Of a stretch of 64,000 bases of DNA, positions 18,760 to 28,428 are shown piece by piece; the first letter of the stretch is position 1, and the number at the start of each line of letters is the position of its first letter. Under the pieces are notes generated by a model. It made no database searches. It saw only the letters and a list, made by a program, of their open reading frames with translations, and had not been told where the DNA came from. A program made the translations under genes and the position numbers. This DNA is from Pararhizobium sp. YC-54 (lineage in GTDB: Bacteria > Pseudomonadota > Alphaproteobacteria > Rhizobiales > Rhizobiaceae), in assembly GCF_025847205.1 (NCBI RefSeq), contig NZ_JAOYTH010000004.1:248001-312000 (forward strand), in the 5' to 3' direction.

Positions 18760-19671
18760 CTACTGCGTCCCGGCCTCTGCTGCCGGGCGAGGACGGCCGC
18801 GCTCCGCCACCGCGATGCCGCCCAGGACCAGCGCCATGGCGACGATATGGAATGTCTGCAACGCCTCGCCGATCAGGGCGATCGACAGCAGCGTTCCGAA
18901 GATCGGAATGGTGTTGATGAACAGGCCGGCACGGTTGGGTCCGATCAGCTCGACGCCGCGCACATAGAGGATCTGCGAGACCAGAGAGGGCAGGAGGCCG
19001 GCATAGGCGACGATGACCCATCCTTGCGTGTCGGGCCAGATCATCCGGCCGGCGGAAAACTCCCAGATGACCAACGGAATGCTGCTGACCAGCGCACCGA
19101 AGGCGGAGATCGCAATCAGGCTCTTCCAGTGGATTTCCGGTTTCCAGCGCAGCGCCACGGTATAGCCGGCATAGACGAGGACGGCGGCCATCATCAGCGC
19201 ATCGCCCTGATTGAGATCGAGCGAGAGGAGCGTGGTGAGGTCGCCATGCGATGCGGTCAGCGCCACGCCGAACAGCGTTAGCGTGAACCCGGCGATCTGC
19301 GCTATCGAGAAGGCGGTGCGAAACAGCGCGTAGTTCATGGCGAAAATCACCATCGGGATGCCGGCCTGCTCGATGACGGCATTGATGGCGCTGGTATATT
19401 GCAGCGCGGAGTAGAGAAACGCGTTGAAGGCGGTGAAGCCGACAGTGCCGTAGCCCAGCAGAAGCAGCCAGTTCCTGCGGATCACCGGGAAATCCCGGCG
19501 CACCTGCGGGGCGGCGAAAATCAGAAGAACGACGCAGGCGATCACCCAGCGCATGCCGGTCAGCATCATAGGGCTGACATGCCCGACCGCCATTTTACCG
19601 GCCACGGAATTCCCGCCCCAGACCAGGGTGGTGATGCAAAGGATGATATAGGCTTGCAGATTGACGGGCAC
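18760..19671 (-). CDS. EamA-family (DMT) membrane transporter
   Basis: 303 residues with ten hydrophobic segments in two EamA repeats, the first beginning YIILCITTLVWGGNSVAGKMAV, the second YAGYTVALRWKPE onward with VWEFSAGRMIWP. The family exports small metabolites such as amino acids or nucleotides; the substrate cannot be read from the sequence. The GTG at 19671 with AGGA six bases upstream begins right at the first helix; an ATG 26 codons further up adds a polar stretch foreign to the family. It is convergent to serA. Confidence 0.85.
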   Translation of the reverse strand: MPVNLQAYIILCITTLVWGGNSVAGKMAVGHVSPMMLTGMRWVIACVVLLIFAAPQVRRDFPVIRRNWLLLLGYGTVGFTAFNAFLYSALQYTSAINAVIEQAGIPMVIFAMNYALFRTAFSIAQIAGFTLTLFGVALTASHGDLTTLLSLDLNQGDALMMAAVLVYAGYTVALRWKPEIHWKSLIAISAFGALVSSIPLVIWEFSAGRMIWPDTQGWVIVAYAGLLPSLVSQILYVRGVELIGPNRAGLFINTIPIFGTLLSIALIGEALQTFHIVAMALVLGGIAVAERGRPRPAAEAGTQ

Positions 19672-20128
19672 GGTATTCCTGGGCGATAAAAGACAGGGCG
19701 CTGTCCTGTCGGCTTTTGCCGGCGCAGCGTTGTCCGTGCATTGAATCAACCCGGATCACAGAAGGCAAGCCCGCATTATTGGCCCCTGGCAGATTTGCCT
19801 GTGCAACGAGGGCGTGACCGGTTCGAGCCGGCGGGGTTTGGACGTCGGCGGCCTCGCAGCCTATGGGCTTCAGGTGACCTGACGGTGCAAGGGGTGTACG
19901 ATCGGGCATGAATATTAGGCCGATCCCGGCCGTTTATCAGTATCCAGGGCTAAATCGGTCTCGCCGAACAGCGTGCCAATGCAATCCCTGAGAGCTAAAT
20001 GCCGTCTTTACCATGCAAAAACCCCGAATCCCGGCCTAAACAGGGTCGCTTTCCAAAAAACAAAACAGTATAGATGCGCGGGTTTGAAGACAGCGCATGA
20101 CTGGCGCCAAGGAAACAGGAAATCTGAA
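19672..20128. other. Intergenic region between transporter gene and purA
   Basis: About 457 bases with divergent promoters expected. A TATAGA at 20069-20074 could be a -10 for purA, but the base-paired -35 (TCGCTT) is poor. A 27-codon frame at 19910 has no ribosome site. I see no RNA gene or repeat. Confidence 0.4.
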
Positions 20129-21427
<1,299 letters not shown>

Positions 21428-21489
21428 TCTCACGTTTACGACTAGGGAAGAGTTTGGCGTAAACACGCCGAGGGTATGAGAAAGTTCTG

Positions 21490-23829
21490 ATGGCGGATTT
21501 TGTTGCAGTTATTCGAAGGACCGTCGATGGTCTGTCGGACAATGTTCCCGAAATGCGGGCCAAGGTCTATGACAAGGCCCGCGGCGCCGTCCGCCGTCAG
21601 CTTGAAAGCATGAAGCCGCGTCCTTCGGACGAGATGATCGAACGCCAGATGATCAAGCTCGAGGCGGCGATCAACGAGGTCGAGGACGATCACGCCGAGG
21701 CGCTTCCCCCGCTGGACGAGCAGCAGGCTGGTTCGGCCCCTGAAGCCGCCGGGGCGGAGGACCAGGTTGCCGAGCCGGCGGTGCTGGAAGCGGATGAGCC
21801 TGAGGAGGTGGATGAGCCGGAGGCGGAAGAGCTTCCTGAGCCTGCAGCCGAACCTGAGGCAGCCGTTGAACCGGCAGAGCAGCCCGACGACCATGTGGCC
21901 GCCGCTGCGCCCGTCGAGGCAGCTGAACCGTTGGTGGAAGAGGAGCATACGGGTCCCGAACCGGAGACGGCAGCGGAGGCTGAGAGTGCAATCTTTTCTG
22001 AGGAGGACGATGCCCAGGCCGAGCCGGTTCATACGATAGAGCCTGAGCAGCCCGAGCAGGACGCTGTTGTGTCCGATGAGGCGGAGCATCCGGCCACCGT
22101 GGCTTTCGAGCCTCAAGAAACGAGCGAAGCAGCGGCTGAGGAAACAGCCCACGTTCCCGATGCCGTCGCTGAGCCGGCTGCCGTGCCGCACGACGAGCCG
22201 GCCGAAGAAAAGCCCACCGAAGAGAAGCCCGCACCTGCGGCCTCCACCGAATGGGAATTGCCGGAATGGAACGATCCGGTTCCGGCGACCGCCCATAGCG
22301 AGCCGGTCTGGACCGAAGCCGCTGAAGCCGCGCCGGTTGTCGATGAAATCCCCGACCTGACGCAGTACGAGCCTGTCGAAACCGTGACGCCGCTGAGCGC
22401 CGACGCCGGTGGCAAGGATCAGGCTCCGGACGAAGCTGCGCCGGCCTGGGCCTGGGACGATAGCGATCCCTTTACCCAGGCCCCCGCGCCTTCTGCCGGT
22501 GAAACGGCGGAACCGGCCATTGCCGACTGGTCCTGGCCTATCGAGAAGACCACGGCCGCTGAACCGGAACAGCGAACAGCTGCCAATGACAGCTGGAATG
22601 AGATCGACGAGCTTTTGGCCCATGGCGGCGCGGCCGCAGCCGCTGGTGCCGCTGCCGCATCTCAGGCCGGCAAGGCTTCCGCTGCCGTAGACGAAAACGT
22701 CGAAGTACCGGCTCGGCCCGTTTCCTATCGGGTCGAGCCGAAGCGCTCGCGATTGAATGTGAAGGCTATCGGGCTTGGCGCGGTGCTGCTCCTCATCCTG
22801 GGCGGCGGCGGCTATGCCTATTGGCAAAATCAGGCCACGGTGAATTCGTGGGTCTCCGGCATGCTGGCATCCATTACTGCCAAGATCCCGGGCCAGACGA
22901 CGCCGGAAGCATCCGTGCCTGAAGAGGGCAACAAGGACCTGACCGCGCCGGAAACAAACAACCAGACACAGACGCCGGCCAATACCGAGGTCGCAGCGGT
23001 AGAAGGCAGCAGCAAGTTTACCCAGCGCCTGCAACAGGACGGCTCCGAGATCGATCAGGGTCCGGCGGCGGCACCTGCAGGGGCGAATGCCACGGAGGAA
23101 GGCAAGTCCGTGGCGGCGCAGACGGAGGCGGGCAAGCCCGTCGATACCGCGCAGGCAACGCAGACCACCTCGGCTGGCCAAACGACGAACGGCACCCAGC
23201 CTGCTCAGCCGGTCCCCGGACAGCAGGCCGCGGCCGACCCGGCGACGCAGCAGGTGCCGGCCGGCGCCCAGAAGATGTTCCTCTATGAGGAGCGGCTGGG
23301 CCAGTCGGCGCCAACCGCGATCGAAGGCAACGTCGCCTGGTCGGTCAAAGAGGAATCCCCCGGTGGCGACGCCAAGCCGGAGCCGGTCGTGCAAGCGCAG
23401 ATCAATGTTCCCGAGCGTGGCCTGACGGCGTTGATGACGGTCAAGCGCAATACCGACTCGTCACTGCCGGCCAGCCATGTGATCGAGTTCGTCTTCTCGC
23501 TGCCCGAGAATTTCGAGGGTGGCAGCATCGATAACGTGCAGCGCGTTTCGATGAAGCGTAACGAGCAGGATCGTGGCGATGCGCTGATCGCGGTTCCGGC
23601 CAAGATCACCGAAGATTTCCATATGATCGCGCTCAACGACTTCCCCGAGGCCGTCGCGACGAATACCGAGCTTTTACGCACGCGCAGCTGGATCGACATT
23701 CCGTTGACCTATCGCAACGGCCGCCGCGCTCTGTTGACGCTGGAGAAGGGGGCTGCCGGCACCGAAGCCTTCACCAGGGCCATGCAGGCCTGGAGCCTGG
23801 CTGCAAAGCCTGAGCCGGCAGGCCAGTAA
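21490..23829 (+). CDS. Large acidic Pro/Glu/Ala-rich single-pass membrane protein
   Basis: 779 residues. The N-terminal 70 residues (FVAVIRRTVDGLSDNVPEM, then MIKLEAAINEVEDDH) look structured. Residues 75-400 are a low-complexity acidic region rich in Glu, Pro and Ala. One membrane helix lies near 420-440 (AIGLGAVLLLILGGGGYAYW). After a second linker, a globular C-terminal domain (about 590-770) contains LYEERLGQSAPTAIEG, VIEFVFSLPENFEGGSI and RTRSWIDIPLTYRNGRRALL. I know similar proteins next to rpoH/purA in rhizobia, of unknown function. Long periplasmic spacers suggest reach across the envelope, as in TolA; that is inference. Confidence 0.85.
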   Translation: MADFVAVIRRTVDGLSDNVPEMRAKVYDKARGAVRRQLESMKPRPSDEMIERQMIKLEAAINEVEDDHAEALPPLDEQQAGSAPEAAGAEDQVAEPAVLEADEPEEVDEPEAEELPEPAAEPEAAVEPAEQPDDHVAAAAPVEAAEPLVEEEHTGPEPETAAEAESAIFSEEDDAQAEPVHTIEPEQPEQDAVVSDEAEHPATVAFEPQETSEAAAEETAHVPDAVAEPAAVPHDEPAEEKPTEEKPAPAASTEWELPEWNDPVPATAHSEPVWTEAAEAAPVVDEIPDLTQYEPVETVTPLSADAGGKDQAPDEAAPAWAWDDSDPFTQAPAPSAGETAEPAIADWSWPIEKTTAAEPEQRTAANDSWNEIDELLAHGGAAAAAGAAAASQAGKASAAVDENVEVPARPVSYRVEPKRSRLNVKAIGLGAVLLLILGGGGYAYWQNQATVNSWVSGMLASITAKIPGQTTPEASVPEEGNKDLTAPETNNQTQTPANTEVAAVEGSSKFTQRLQQDGSEIDQGPAAAPAGANATEEGKSVAAQTEAGKPVDTAQATQTTSAGQTTNGTQPAQPVPGQQAAADPATQQVPAGAQKMFLYEERLGQSAPTAIEGNVAWSVKEESPGGDAKPEPVVQAQINVPERGLTALMTVKRNTDSSLPASHVIEFVFSLPENFEGGSIDNVQRVSMKRNEQDRGDALIAVPAKITEDFHMIALNDFPEAVATNTELLRTRSWIDIPLTYRNGRRALLTLEKGAAGTEAFTRAMQAWSLAAKPEPAGQ

Positions 23830-23867
23830 CCGCCAGCAAGGCGACAACCAGCAAGACGACAAAAAGA

Positions 23868-23898
23868 AACCCGGCTGGATCGCTCCAGCCGGGTTTTT
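23868..23898. terminator. Bidirectional terminator between acidic membrane protein gene and rpoH
   Basis: AAACCCGGCTGGA and TCCAGCCGGGTTT form a 13-base stem around TCGC, with T-rich flanks on both strands. It serves two convergent genes. Confidence 0.9.
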
Positions 23899-23919
23899 GT
23901 TGCGCAGCCGGCGCCGGTG

Positions 23920-24825
23920 TCAGGCGTCTTCAACGACCCGAAGGGCGTTTAGACGATCCTGCGCCGCCTTGCGGACGGCGTCCTGGACCTTTTCGAAGGC
24001 GCGGACCTCGATCTGGCGGACGCGCTCGCGGCTGATGTCGAACTCGGTCGACAGGTCCTCGAGCGTCACCGGATCTTCGGTCAGGCGGCGGGCCTCGAAA
24101 ATGCGGCGTTCGCGGTCGTTCAGAACCTTCATCGCGTTCGACAGAAGGTTGCGGCGGCTTTCCAGTTCGTCCTGCTCGATCAGGATGTCTTCCTGGCTGT
24201 CATGGTCATCGACGAGCCAATCCTGCCACTGGCCGGATTCGCCTTCACCAGCCTTGATCGGCGCATTCAGCGACGCGTCTCCGGACAGGCGCTGGTTCAT
24301 CGAAATCACTTCGGCTTCCGACACCTTCAGGGTCGTGGCGATGTGCGCGACCTGATCGGGCTTCAGGTCACCCTCGTCGAGAGCCTGGATCTTGCCCTTG
24401 AGACGGCGCAGGTTGAAGAACAGCCGCTTTTGATTGGCGGTCGTGCCCATTTTCACCAGCGACCACGAGCGCAGGATATATTCCTGGATCGAAGCCTTGA
24501 TCCACCACATGGCATAGGTGGCCAAACGGAAGCCCCGTTCGGGGTCGAATTTCTTGACGGCCTGCATCAGGCCGACATTGCCTTCGGATACGACTTCGCC
24601 GATCGGCAGGCCATAGCCGCGATAGCCCATGGCGATCTTCGCCACGAGGCGCAGATGGCTAGTGACGAGCTGATGGGCGGCCTTGCGGTCGTCATGCTCC
24701 TGATACCGCTTGGCGAGCATGTACTCTTCCTGCGGTTCAAGCATGGGAAACTTGCGGATTTCATCGAGATAACGGTTGAGACCGCCTTCTCCGGCGGTAA
24801 TGGACGGTAACGTACTGCGGGCCAT
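23920..24825 (-). CDS. rpoH: RpoH, heat-shock sigma factor (sigma-32)
   Basis: 301 residues. Region 1.2/2 includes LNRYLDEIRKFPMLEPQEE and the core-binding/−10 helix PERGFRLATYAMWWIKASIQEYILRSWSLVK; the RpoH box-like NQKRLFFNLRRLK follows. Region 4 holds DREREIFEARRL-like DRERRIFEARRL and EFDISRERVRQIEVRAFEK for −35 recognition. It directs heat-shock transcription. ATG 24825 follows GGGGGG. Rhizobia often have two rpoH genes; the length and context (near purA) fit rpoH1 but the number is not assigned. Confidence 0.95.
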   Translation of the reverse strand: MARSTLPSITAGEGGLNRYLDEIRKFPMLEPQEEYMLAKRYQEHDDRKAAHQLVTSHLRLVAKIAMGYRGYGLPIGEVVSEGNVGLMQAVKKFDPERGFRLATYAMWWIKASIQEYILRSWSLVKMGTTANQKRLFFNLRRLKGKIQALDEGDLKPDQVAHIATTLKVSEAEVISMNQRLSGDASLNAPIKAGEGESGQWQDWLVDDHDSQEDILIEQDELESRRNLLSNAMKVLNDRERRIFEARRLTEDPVTLEDLSTEFDISRERVRQIEVRAFEKVQDAVRKAAQDRLNALRVVEDA

Positions 24826-24900
24826 GATGCACCCCCCTTTCGCGTTCCGGCCTCCTTCTGGCAAGCCGGGCTTGTGGGTCTGTCCGACCCCACATGCTCA

Positions 24901-24929
24901 TAGATAAGTGCGGCGAAAGCATGATTCAA
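24901..24929 (-). promoter_or_regulatory. Probable rpoH promoter
   Basis: On the reverse strand TTGAAT (24929-24924) and TATCTA (24906-24901) are spaced by 17 bases and would start transcription about 70 bases before the rpoH ATG. The −35 with its preceding base reads CTTGAA, also the RpoH −35 consensus in alphaproteobacteria, so a sigma-70/RpoH overlap is possible. Confidence 0.5.
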
Positions 24930-25057
24930 GAACTCCGGTTTCACAGAGACGTGAAGCCAGAGAAGCGCATGCTCCAGTTGGGTTACAGCCTGTAAATTGT
25001 GTCCGCCCCCGAAATATCAAGGGCGGAATCGTCATTTGTAACACTTTGTGTTGCCGG

Positions 25058-25315
25058 TCAATGGATCGGCGAGTTGTCCTGTTCTTCCTCGAACATGACA
25101 GCGACATCGCCATTGGCGCTGAGGCGAATGCGATTGTCATCGACGCTCGCAACCAGTTCAAGGGCGATGAAATGATGGTGGCCTTCGTGACCGGAACCGC
25201 TGTCCTTCCGGGTCAGCTTGATGCGGTCGCCGTCAACGCGATCCACCGTACCGACATGCAGGCCGTCGGCGCTGATCACTTCTGCATGCTCTCTGATCTG
25301 TGTGACATCAATCAT
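25058..25315 (-). CDS. DUF2171-family small protein
   Basis: 85 residues starting MIDVTQIREHAEVISADG, then HVGTVDRVDGDRIKLTRKD, HHHFIALELV and DDNRIRLSANGDVAVMFEEE. This matches the DUF2171 pattern, a PRC-barrel-like fold common as small stress-related proteins in rhizobia. Function is unknown. AGGAGA precedes the ATG at 25315. It is the last gene of a leftward run of small genes downstream of an AraC regulator, upstream of rpoH. Confidence 0.8.
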   Translation of the reverse strand: MIDVTQIREHAEVISADGLHVGTVDRVDGDRIKLTRKDSGSGHEGHHHFIALELVASVDDNRIRLSANGDVAVMFEEEQDNSPIH

Positions 25316-25417
25316 CGGGATTCTCCTTTTTGCCAATTCCCGACAACGCGCCAGAGCGCGAATGGATGCATGCCGGCGTCGAAAATCCACCAGATACCAA
25401 TCCGGAAAACCCGGCTG

Positions 25418-25750
25418 TTACCGGGGCTCCGCACCCGCGTCGTCATCCTTGGTTACACTCCGCCCATAACGGCTGTATCCGTCGCCATAGGCCTGACACC
25501 GTGACACGCCGATGTCTTTCAACTGCTCGTCGTTGAGTTCCAGCAATGCCAGCCGGTTGCGCCGCTCCCGCAATGTCCTGACGACAAATCCAAGGATCGC
25601 GCGCAGCCCCGGGAAACGTGGCAGGGCGCCGGTCCGCGTCGCAGCATCCGCCTCCTTGCGCGAGGCGCCCTGCGGCGCAAGCTTCAGGTCGGCAATCAGG
25701 CCGTGTTCGTTCGGCACGCGATCGCCGATCACATGAGGTTCGTTCTTCAT
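25418..25750 (-). CDS. DUF1127-domain small basic protein
   Basis: 110 residues. The C-terminal 45 residues carry the DUF1127 pattern: RRNRLALLELNDEQLKDIGVSR followed by an Arg/Tyr-rich tail. In Rhizobiaceae, DUF1127 proteins affect RNA and phosphate/carbon metabolism and stress behaviour, usually as 45-100-residue proteins. The N-terminal half is not recognised. GGAG precedes the ATG. It lies between a Cys-rich peptide gene and a DUF2171 gene on the same strand. Confidence 0.8.
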   Translation of the reverse strand: MKNEPHVIGDRVPNEHGLIADLKLAPQGASRKEADAATRTGALPRFPGLRAILGFVVRTLRERRNRLALLELNDEQLKDIGVSRCQAYGDGYSRYGRSVTKDDDAGAEPR

Positions 25751-25818
25751 GATGTTGCTCCGGAAAATGCCGGCCCCTTATCGGGCCGGCGCGGCATGGC
25801 AGGAGACCGGTTCCGGTC

Positions 25819-25980
25819 CTATCCCTGTGATGCCCGTGTGATGTGGATTGCAGCGTCAGCTTCGCGCAGCGCCTGCGCGCATTCCTCGCAGCAGACCTCG
25901 ACGGTCTTGCCGCCGATTTTGACGGCGATGCGGCTTGCGTCGAGTTCGCAGTCACAGGCGGCGCATGTGTTTTCCTGCAT
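25819..25980 (-). CDS. 53-residue Cys-rich putative metal-binding protein
   Basis: A short frame starts at ATG 25980 after GGAGGAATGATC and ends at TAG 25819-25821. It has six cysteines: C6, C9, C11 and C30, C31, C34 (CAACDC and CCEEC), joined by a short beta-like stretch VKIGGKTVEV. The spacing recalls zinc-ribbon, YHS or TRASH-type metal-binding modules. A helix (CAQALREADAAI) follows the second cluster. It sits 105 bases downstream of an AraC regulator that has a Cys/His cluster. Metal storage, metal chaperone or redox sensing are all possible. Confidence 0.72.
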   Translation of the reverse strand: MQENTCAACDCELDASRIAVKIGGKTVEVCCEECAQALREADAAIHITRASQG

Positions 25981-26085
25981 GATCATTCCTCCGGTTGGTG
26001 TGTTCTACCAGGAGAGAAGACCATTTTGGCTGATGCGGCGCTGTCAGAATCTTTAGCGATCTTGCTCGCCGTCAAACCGGCAAGA

Positions 26086-26916
26086 TCAGCGCAGTCCGGC
26101 GAAGCGCTGGAATTCGGCCGGGGTGCGACCATAGGTCTGGCGGAAGGAGGAGGAGAAATGGCTGTGGCTTGAAAAGCCGAGATCGAGGCCAAGGCCCGTC
26201 AGGTCGTCATAGCTGCCGAGCAGGTCGAGCGCCTTGGCCAGTCTCAGCCGCAGATGATAGCGATAGAGCGGCGTCCCCTCGACCTGCTGGAAGACCTGGG
26301 TCAGGTAAACCGGCGAGACGCCGGCTTCCCTTGCGATCTCCGCCAGGGTCCAGCGCCGGGCGAGGTCGGAGGAGAGGATGAGCTTGGCGCGGTCCACCAG
26401 CTTTTGCCGGCCGATGCTGGCGGTCGCGGCACGCGCCGTGCGCTCGCCCACGGCGCGGCGCACGAGCGTCATTGCCAGCGTTTCGGCCTCCAGCGTTTCC
26501 GCGGTACCTCTGAGCAGGCTATGGCGCAACAGAGCCACGAGTGCCTGCGCGCGGGCATCTATGCGCAGGCGCTGCTTGTTGAAGACGAAAGGGCTTGTCT
26601 CTGCCCGGTGAACCTTGGGCACGAGTTCCTCAAGTGCCGCTTCATGCACGGTCATGCTCAGGCATGCATCGCCGCCTTCCACCGGGTGGCTGATGCGGTA
26701 GTCCTCATCGCGGTTGAAGAACAGCACCTGATTGGCCTCGGCGACCGTATCGTTGCTGCCGACGTGGCGCAGGAAGACACCGCGATAGGGAAACACCAGG
26801 CTGGTCACCCGCGAACATTCCTCGTCGCTCTTGTGCCGGCATTCGCCGGTGCACAGCACGTCGTGGACGCTGACCATCTCGGTATCGAGAATTTTCCTGG
26901 CCGAAAACTGGCTCAT
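26086..26916 (-). CDS. AraC-family transcriptional regulator
   Basis: 276 residues. The N-terminal part has a cupin-like ligand region with a Cys/His cluster (C22, C26, H28, C34) and PYRGVFLRHVG. The C-terminal 100 residues hold two helix-turn-helix motifs (WTLAEIAREAGVSPVYLTQVFQQ and LGLDLGFSSHSHFSSSFRQTYG, each split by normal family spacing), with the AraC signature at the end. It probably controls itself and the small genes following it on the same strand. The inducer is unknown. Confidence 0.88.
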   Translation of the reverse strand: MSQFSARKILDTEMVSVHDVLCTGECRHKSDEECSRVTSLVFPYRGVFLRHVGSNDTVAEANQVLFFNRDEDYRISHPVEGGDACLSMTVHEAALEELVPKVHRAETSPFVFNKQRLRIDARAQALVALLRHSLLRGTAETLEAETLAMTLVRRAVGERTARAATASIGRQKLVDRAKLILSSDLARRWTLAEIAREAGVSPVYLTQVFQQVEGTPLYRYHLRLRLAKALDLLGSYDDLTGLGLDLGFSSHSHFSSSFRQTYGRTPAEFQRFAGLR

Positions 26917-26978
26917 GGACGCTCCGTGTTTCGAGGAGCGTTATACGCCTCGAAACAGCGCTTCGCCAAGTCCCTGCG

Positions 26979-28001
26979 TCAGCCGCGCAGTGCCTCGACC
27001 AGTTCCTTCATGTCGTCTGGAACCGGCGATTCGAAATGCATGGTCTTGCCGGTCGATGGATGCTCGAAGGCCAGCATGAAGGCGTGCAGGGCCTGGCGGG
27101 GAAAACGGTTGACGACCGCCTTTGCCGCATCCGGCAGCAGATTGGCTTTCGTCCTGAAGGCGGCACCGTAATCCGGGTCGCCGATCAGCGGATGGCCGAT
27201 ATGGGCCATGTGGACGCGGATCTGGTGGGTGCGGCCGGTTTCGAGGTTGCACTTGATCATCGCGGCAAGGGCTGTCGCATCCGGTTTCTCGTGGTAGCGC
27301 TCCATCACTTCGTAATGGGTGATCGCCTCGCGGGCGTCATCGGACCCTTCCTGCTTGACCGCGCGCTTGACGCGGTCGCCGGCGCGGCCGAGCGGCGCGT
27401 CGATCGTGCCTTTCAGGCCACGCGGCCGGCCCCAGACGATCGCCATATAGGCGCGCTCCAGCGGGCCGGTGCGGCCGTGGTCGGCGAACTGGTCGGAAAG
27501 ATGGCGATGGGCGATATCGTTCTTGGCGACGACCATGACGCCGCTGGTGTCCTTGTCGAGCCGGTGGACGATGCCGGGGCGCTTGACGCCACCGATGCCC
27601 GAAAGGCTTGCGCCGCAATGATGGATCAGTGCGTTGACAAGCGTACCCGTCCAGTTGCCGGCGCCCGGATGAACAACGAGACCCGGCGGCTTGACCAGTA
27701 CGATGAGATCGTCGTCCTCATAGAGCACATCGAGGGGAATATCCTCGCCCTTCGGCTCCGGGTCTTCCGGTTCCGGCAGGCCGATCTCGAAGACGTCGCC
27801 GGGCTGCACCTTCTTCTTGGCTTCCGTGATGGTCTTGCCGTTGACGGAAACCTCGCCCTGTTCGATCAGGCTCTTGATCCGGTTGCGCGAAAATTCGCCG
27901 CCCAGCGCTTCCGTCAGGAACGCGTCCATGCGCCCGGTCGCGTCCTCATTTGCCGTGAGGACTTTCCTAATCGCCGGGGCTTGTTTAAAGGGGTCGTTCA
28001 T
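26979..28001 (-). CDS. rluD: RluD-type 23S rRNA pseudouridine synthase
   Basis: 340 residues. An N-terminal S4 domain (MDAFLTEALGG, RNRIKSLIEQGEVSVNGK) precedes the catalytic domain with the motif GIVHRLDKDTSGVMVVAK, including the catalytic Asp, and HQIRVHMAHIGHPLIGDPDYG. It forms pseudouridines in helix 69 of 23S rRNA or an equivalent RluA-family target. The ATG at 28001 is 31 bases from the divergent start of the next gene, so the promoters must overlap coding DNA. Confidence 0.92.
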   Translation of the reverse strand: MNDPFKQAPAIRKVLTANEDATGRMDAFLTEALGGEFSRNRIKSLIEQGEVSVNGKTITEAKKKVQPGDVFEIGLPEPEDPEPKGEDIPLDVLYEDDDLIVLVKPPGLVVHPGAGNWTGTLVNALIHHCGASLSGIGGVKRPGIVHRLDKDTSGVMVVAKNDIAHRHLSDQFADHGRTGPLERAYMAIVWGRPRGLKGTIDAPLGRAGDRVKRAVKQEGSDDAREAITHYEVMERYHEKPDATALAAMIKCNLETGRTHQIRVHMAHIGHPLIGDPDYGAAFRTKANLLPDAAKAVVNRFPRQALHAFMLAFEHPSTGKTMHFESPVPDDMKELVEALRG

Positions 28002-28032
28002 TCTCGTTCCATTCCGCAAGGTAAGGCCAGCC

Positions 28033-28416
28033 ATGTCCAATCAGAAACCCGTCGAACAGGAAGACAAGCCGCTCGATCCGGTGATGGAGAACGTGCGCCG
28101 CAAGATGATCAAGCTGCAGCTGGTCTCGGGTGGTATCATGTTGGTGATGCTTATGGTCGTGCTTTCAGCGATTGTCTATAAGCTTACGCGCCCGAGCAAG
28201 ACGGATGTGGCGCAAAGCGCCTCCGTCGCAGTGCCGGGCGAGGCACCGGTGACGGCGATCGCCGCGCTGCCTGCCGGGTTCGAAGTTTCCAACGTTGCCT
28301 TGTCGGGCGGCCAGATCCTGTTCTACGGCGCGGTTGCCGGTGGAGACCGCAAGGCGATCGTCTTCGATATCGCTGCCGGCCGCATCGTTGCGGATGTTGC
28401 CGTCAGGACGAACTGA
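28033..28416 (+). CDS. DUF6476-type small membrane protein
   Basis: 127 residues. The N-terminal part DPVMENVRRKMIKLQLVSGG is highly typical of rhizobial DUF6476 proteins and is followed by one membrane helix (IMLVMLMVVLSAIVYKL). The remaining 80 residues are periplasmic with PAGFEVSNVALSGGQILFYG. Function unknown. It starts 31 bases from rluD (divergent) and is followed after 12 bases by a methyltransferase gene, probably in the same transcript. Confidence 0.82.
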   Translation: MSNQKPVEQEDKPLDPVMENVRRKMIKLQLVSGGIMLVMLMVVLSAIVYKLTRPSKTDVAQSASVAVPGEAPVTAIAALPAGFEVSNVALSGGQILFYGAVAGGDRKAIVFDIAAGRIVADVAVRTN

Positions 28417-28428
28417 GAAGGCCTGGAC

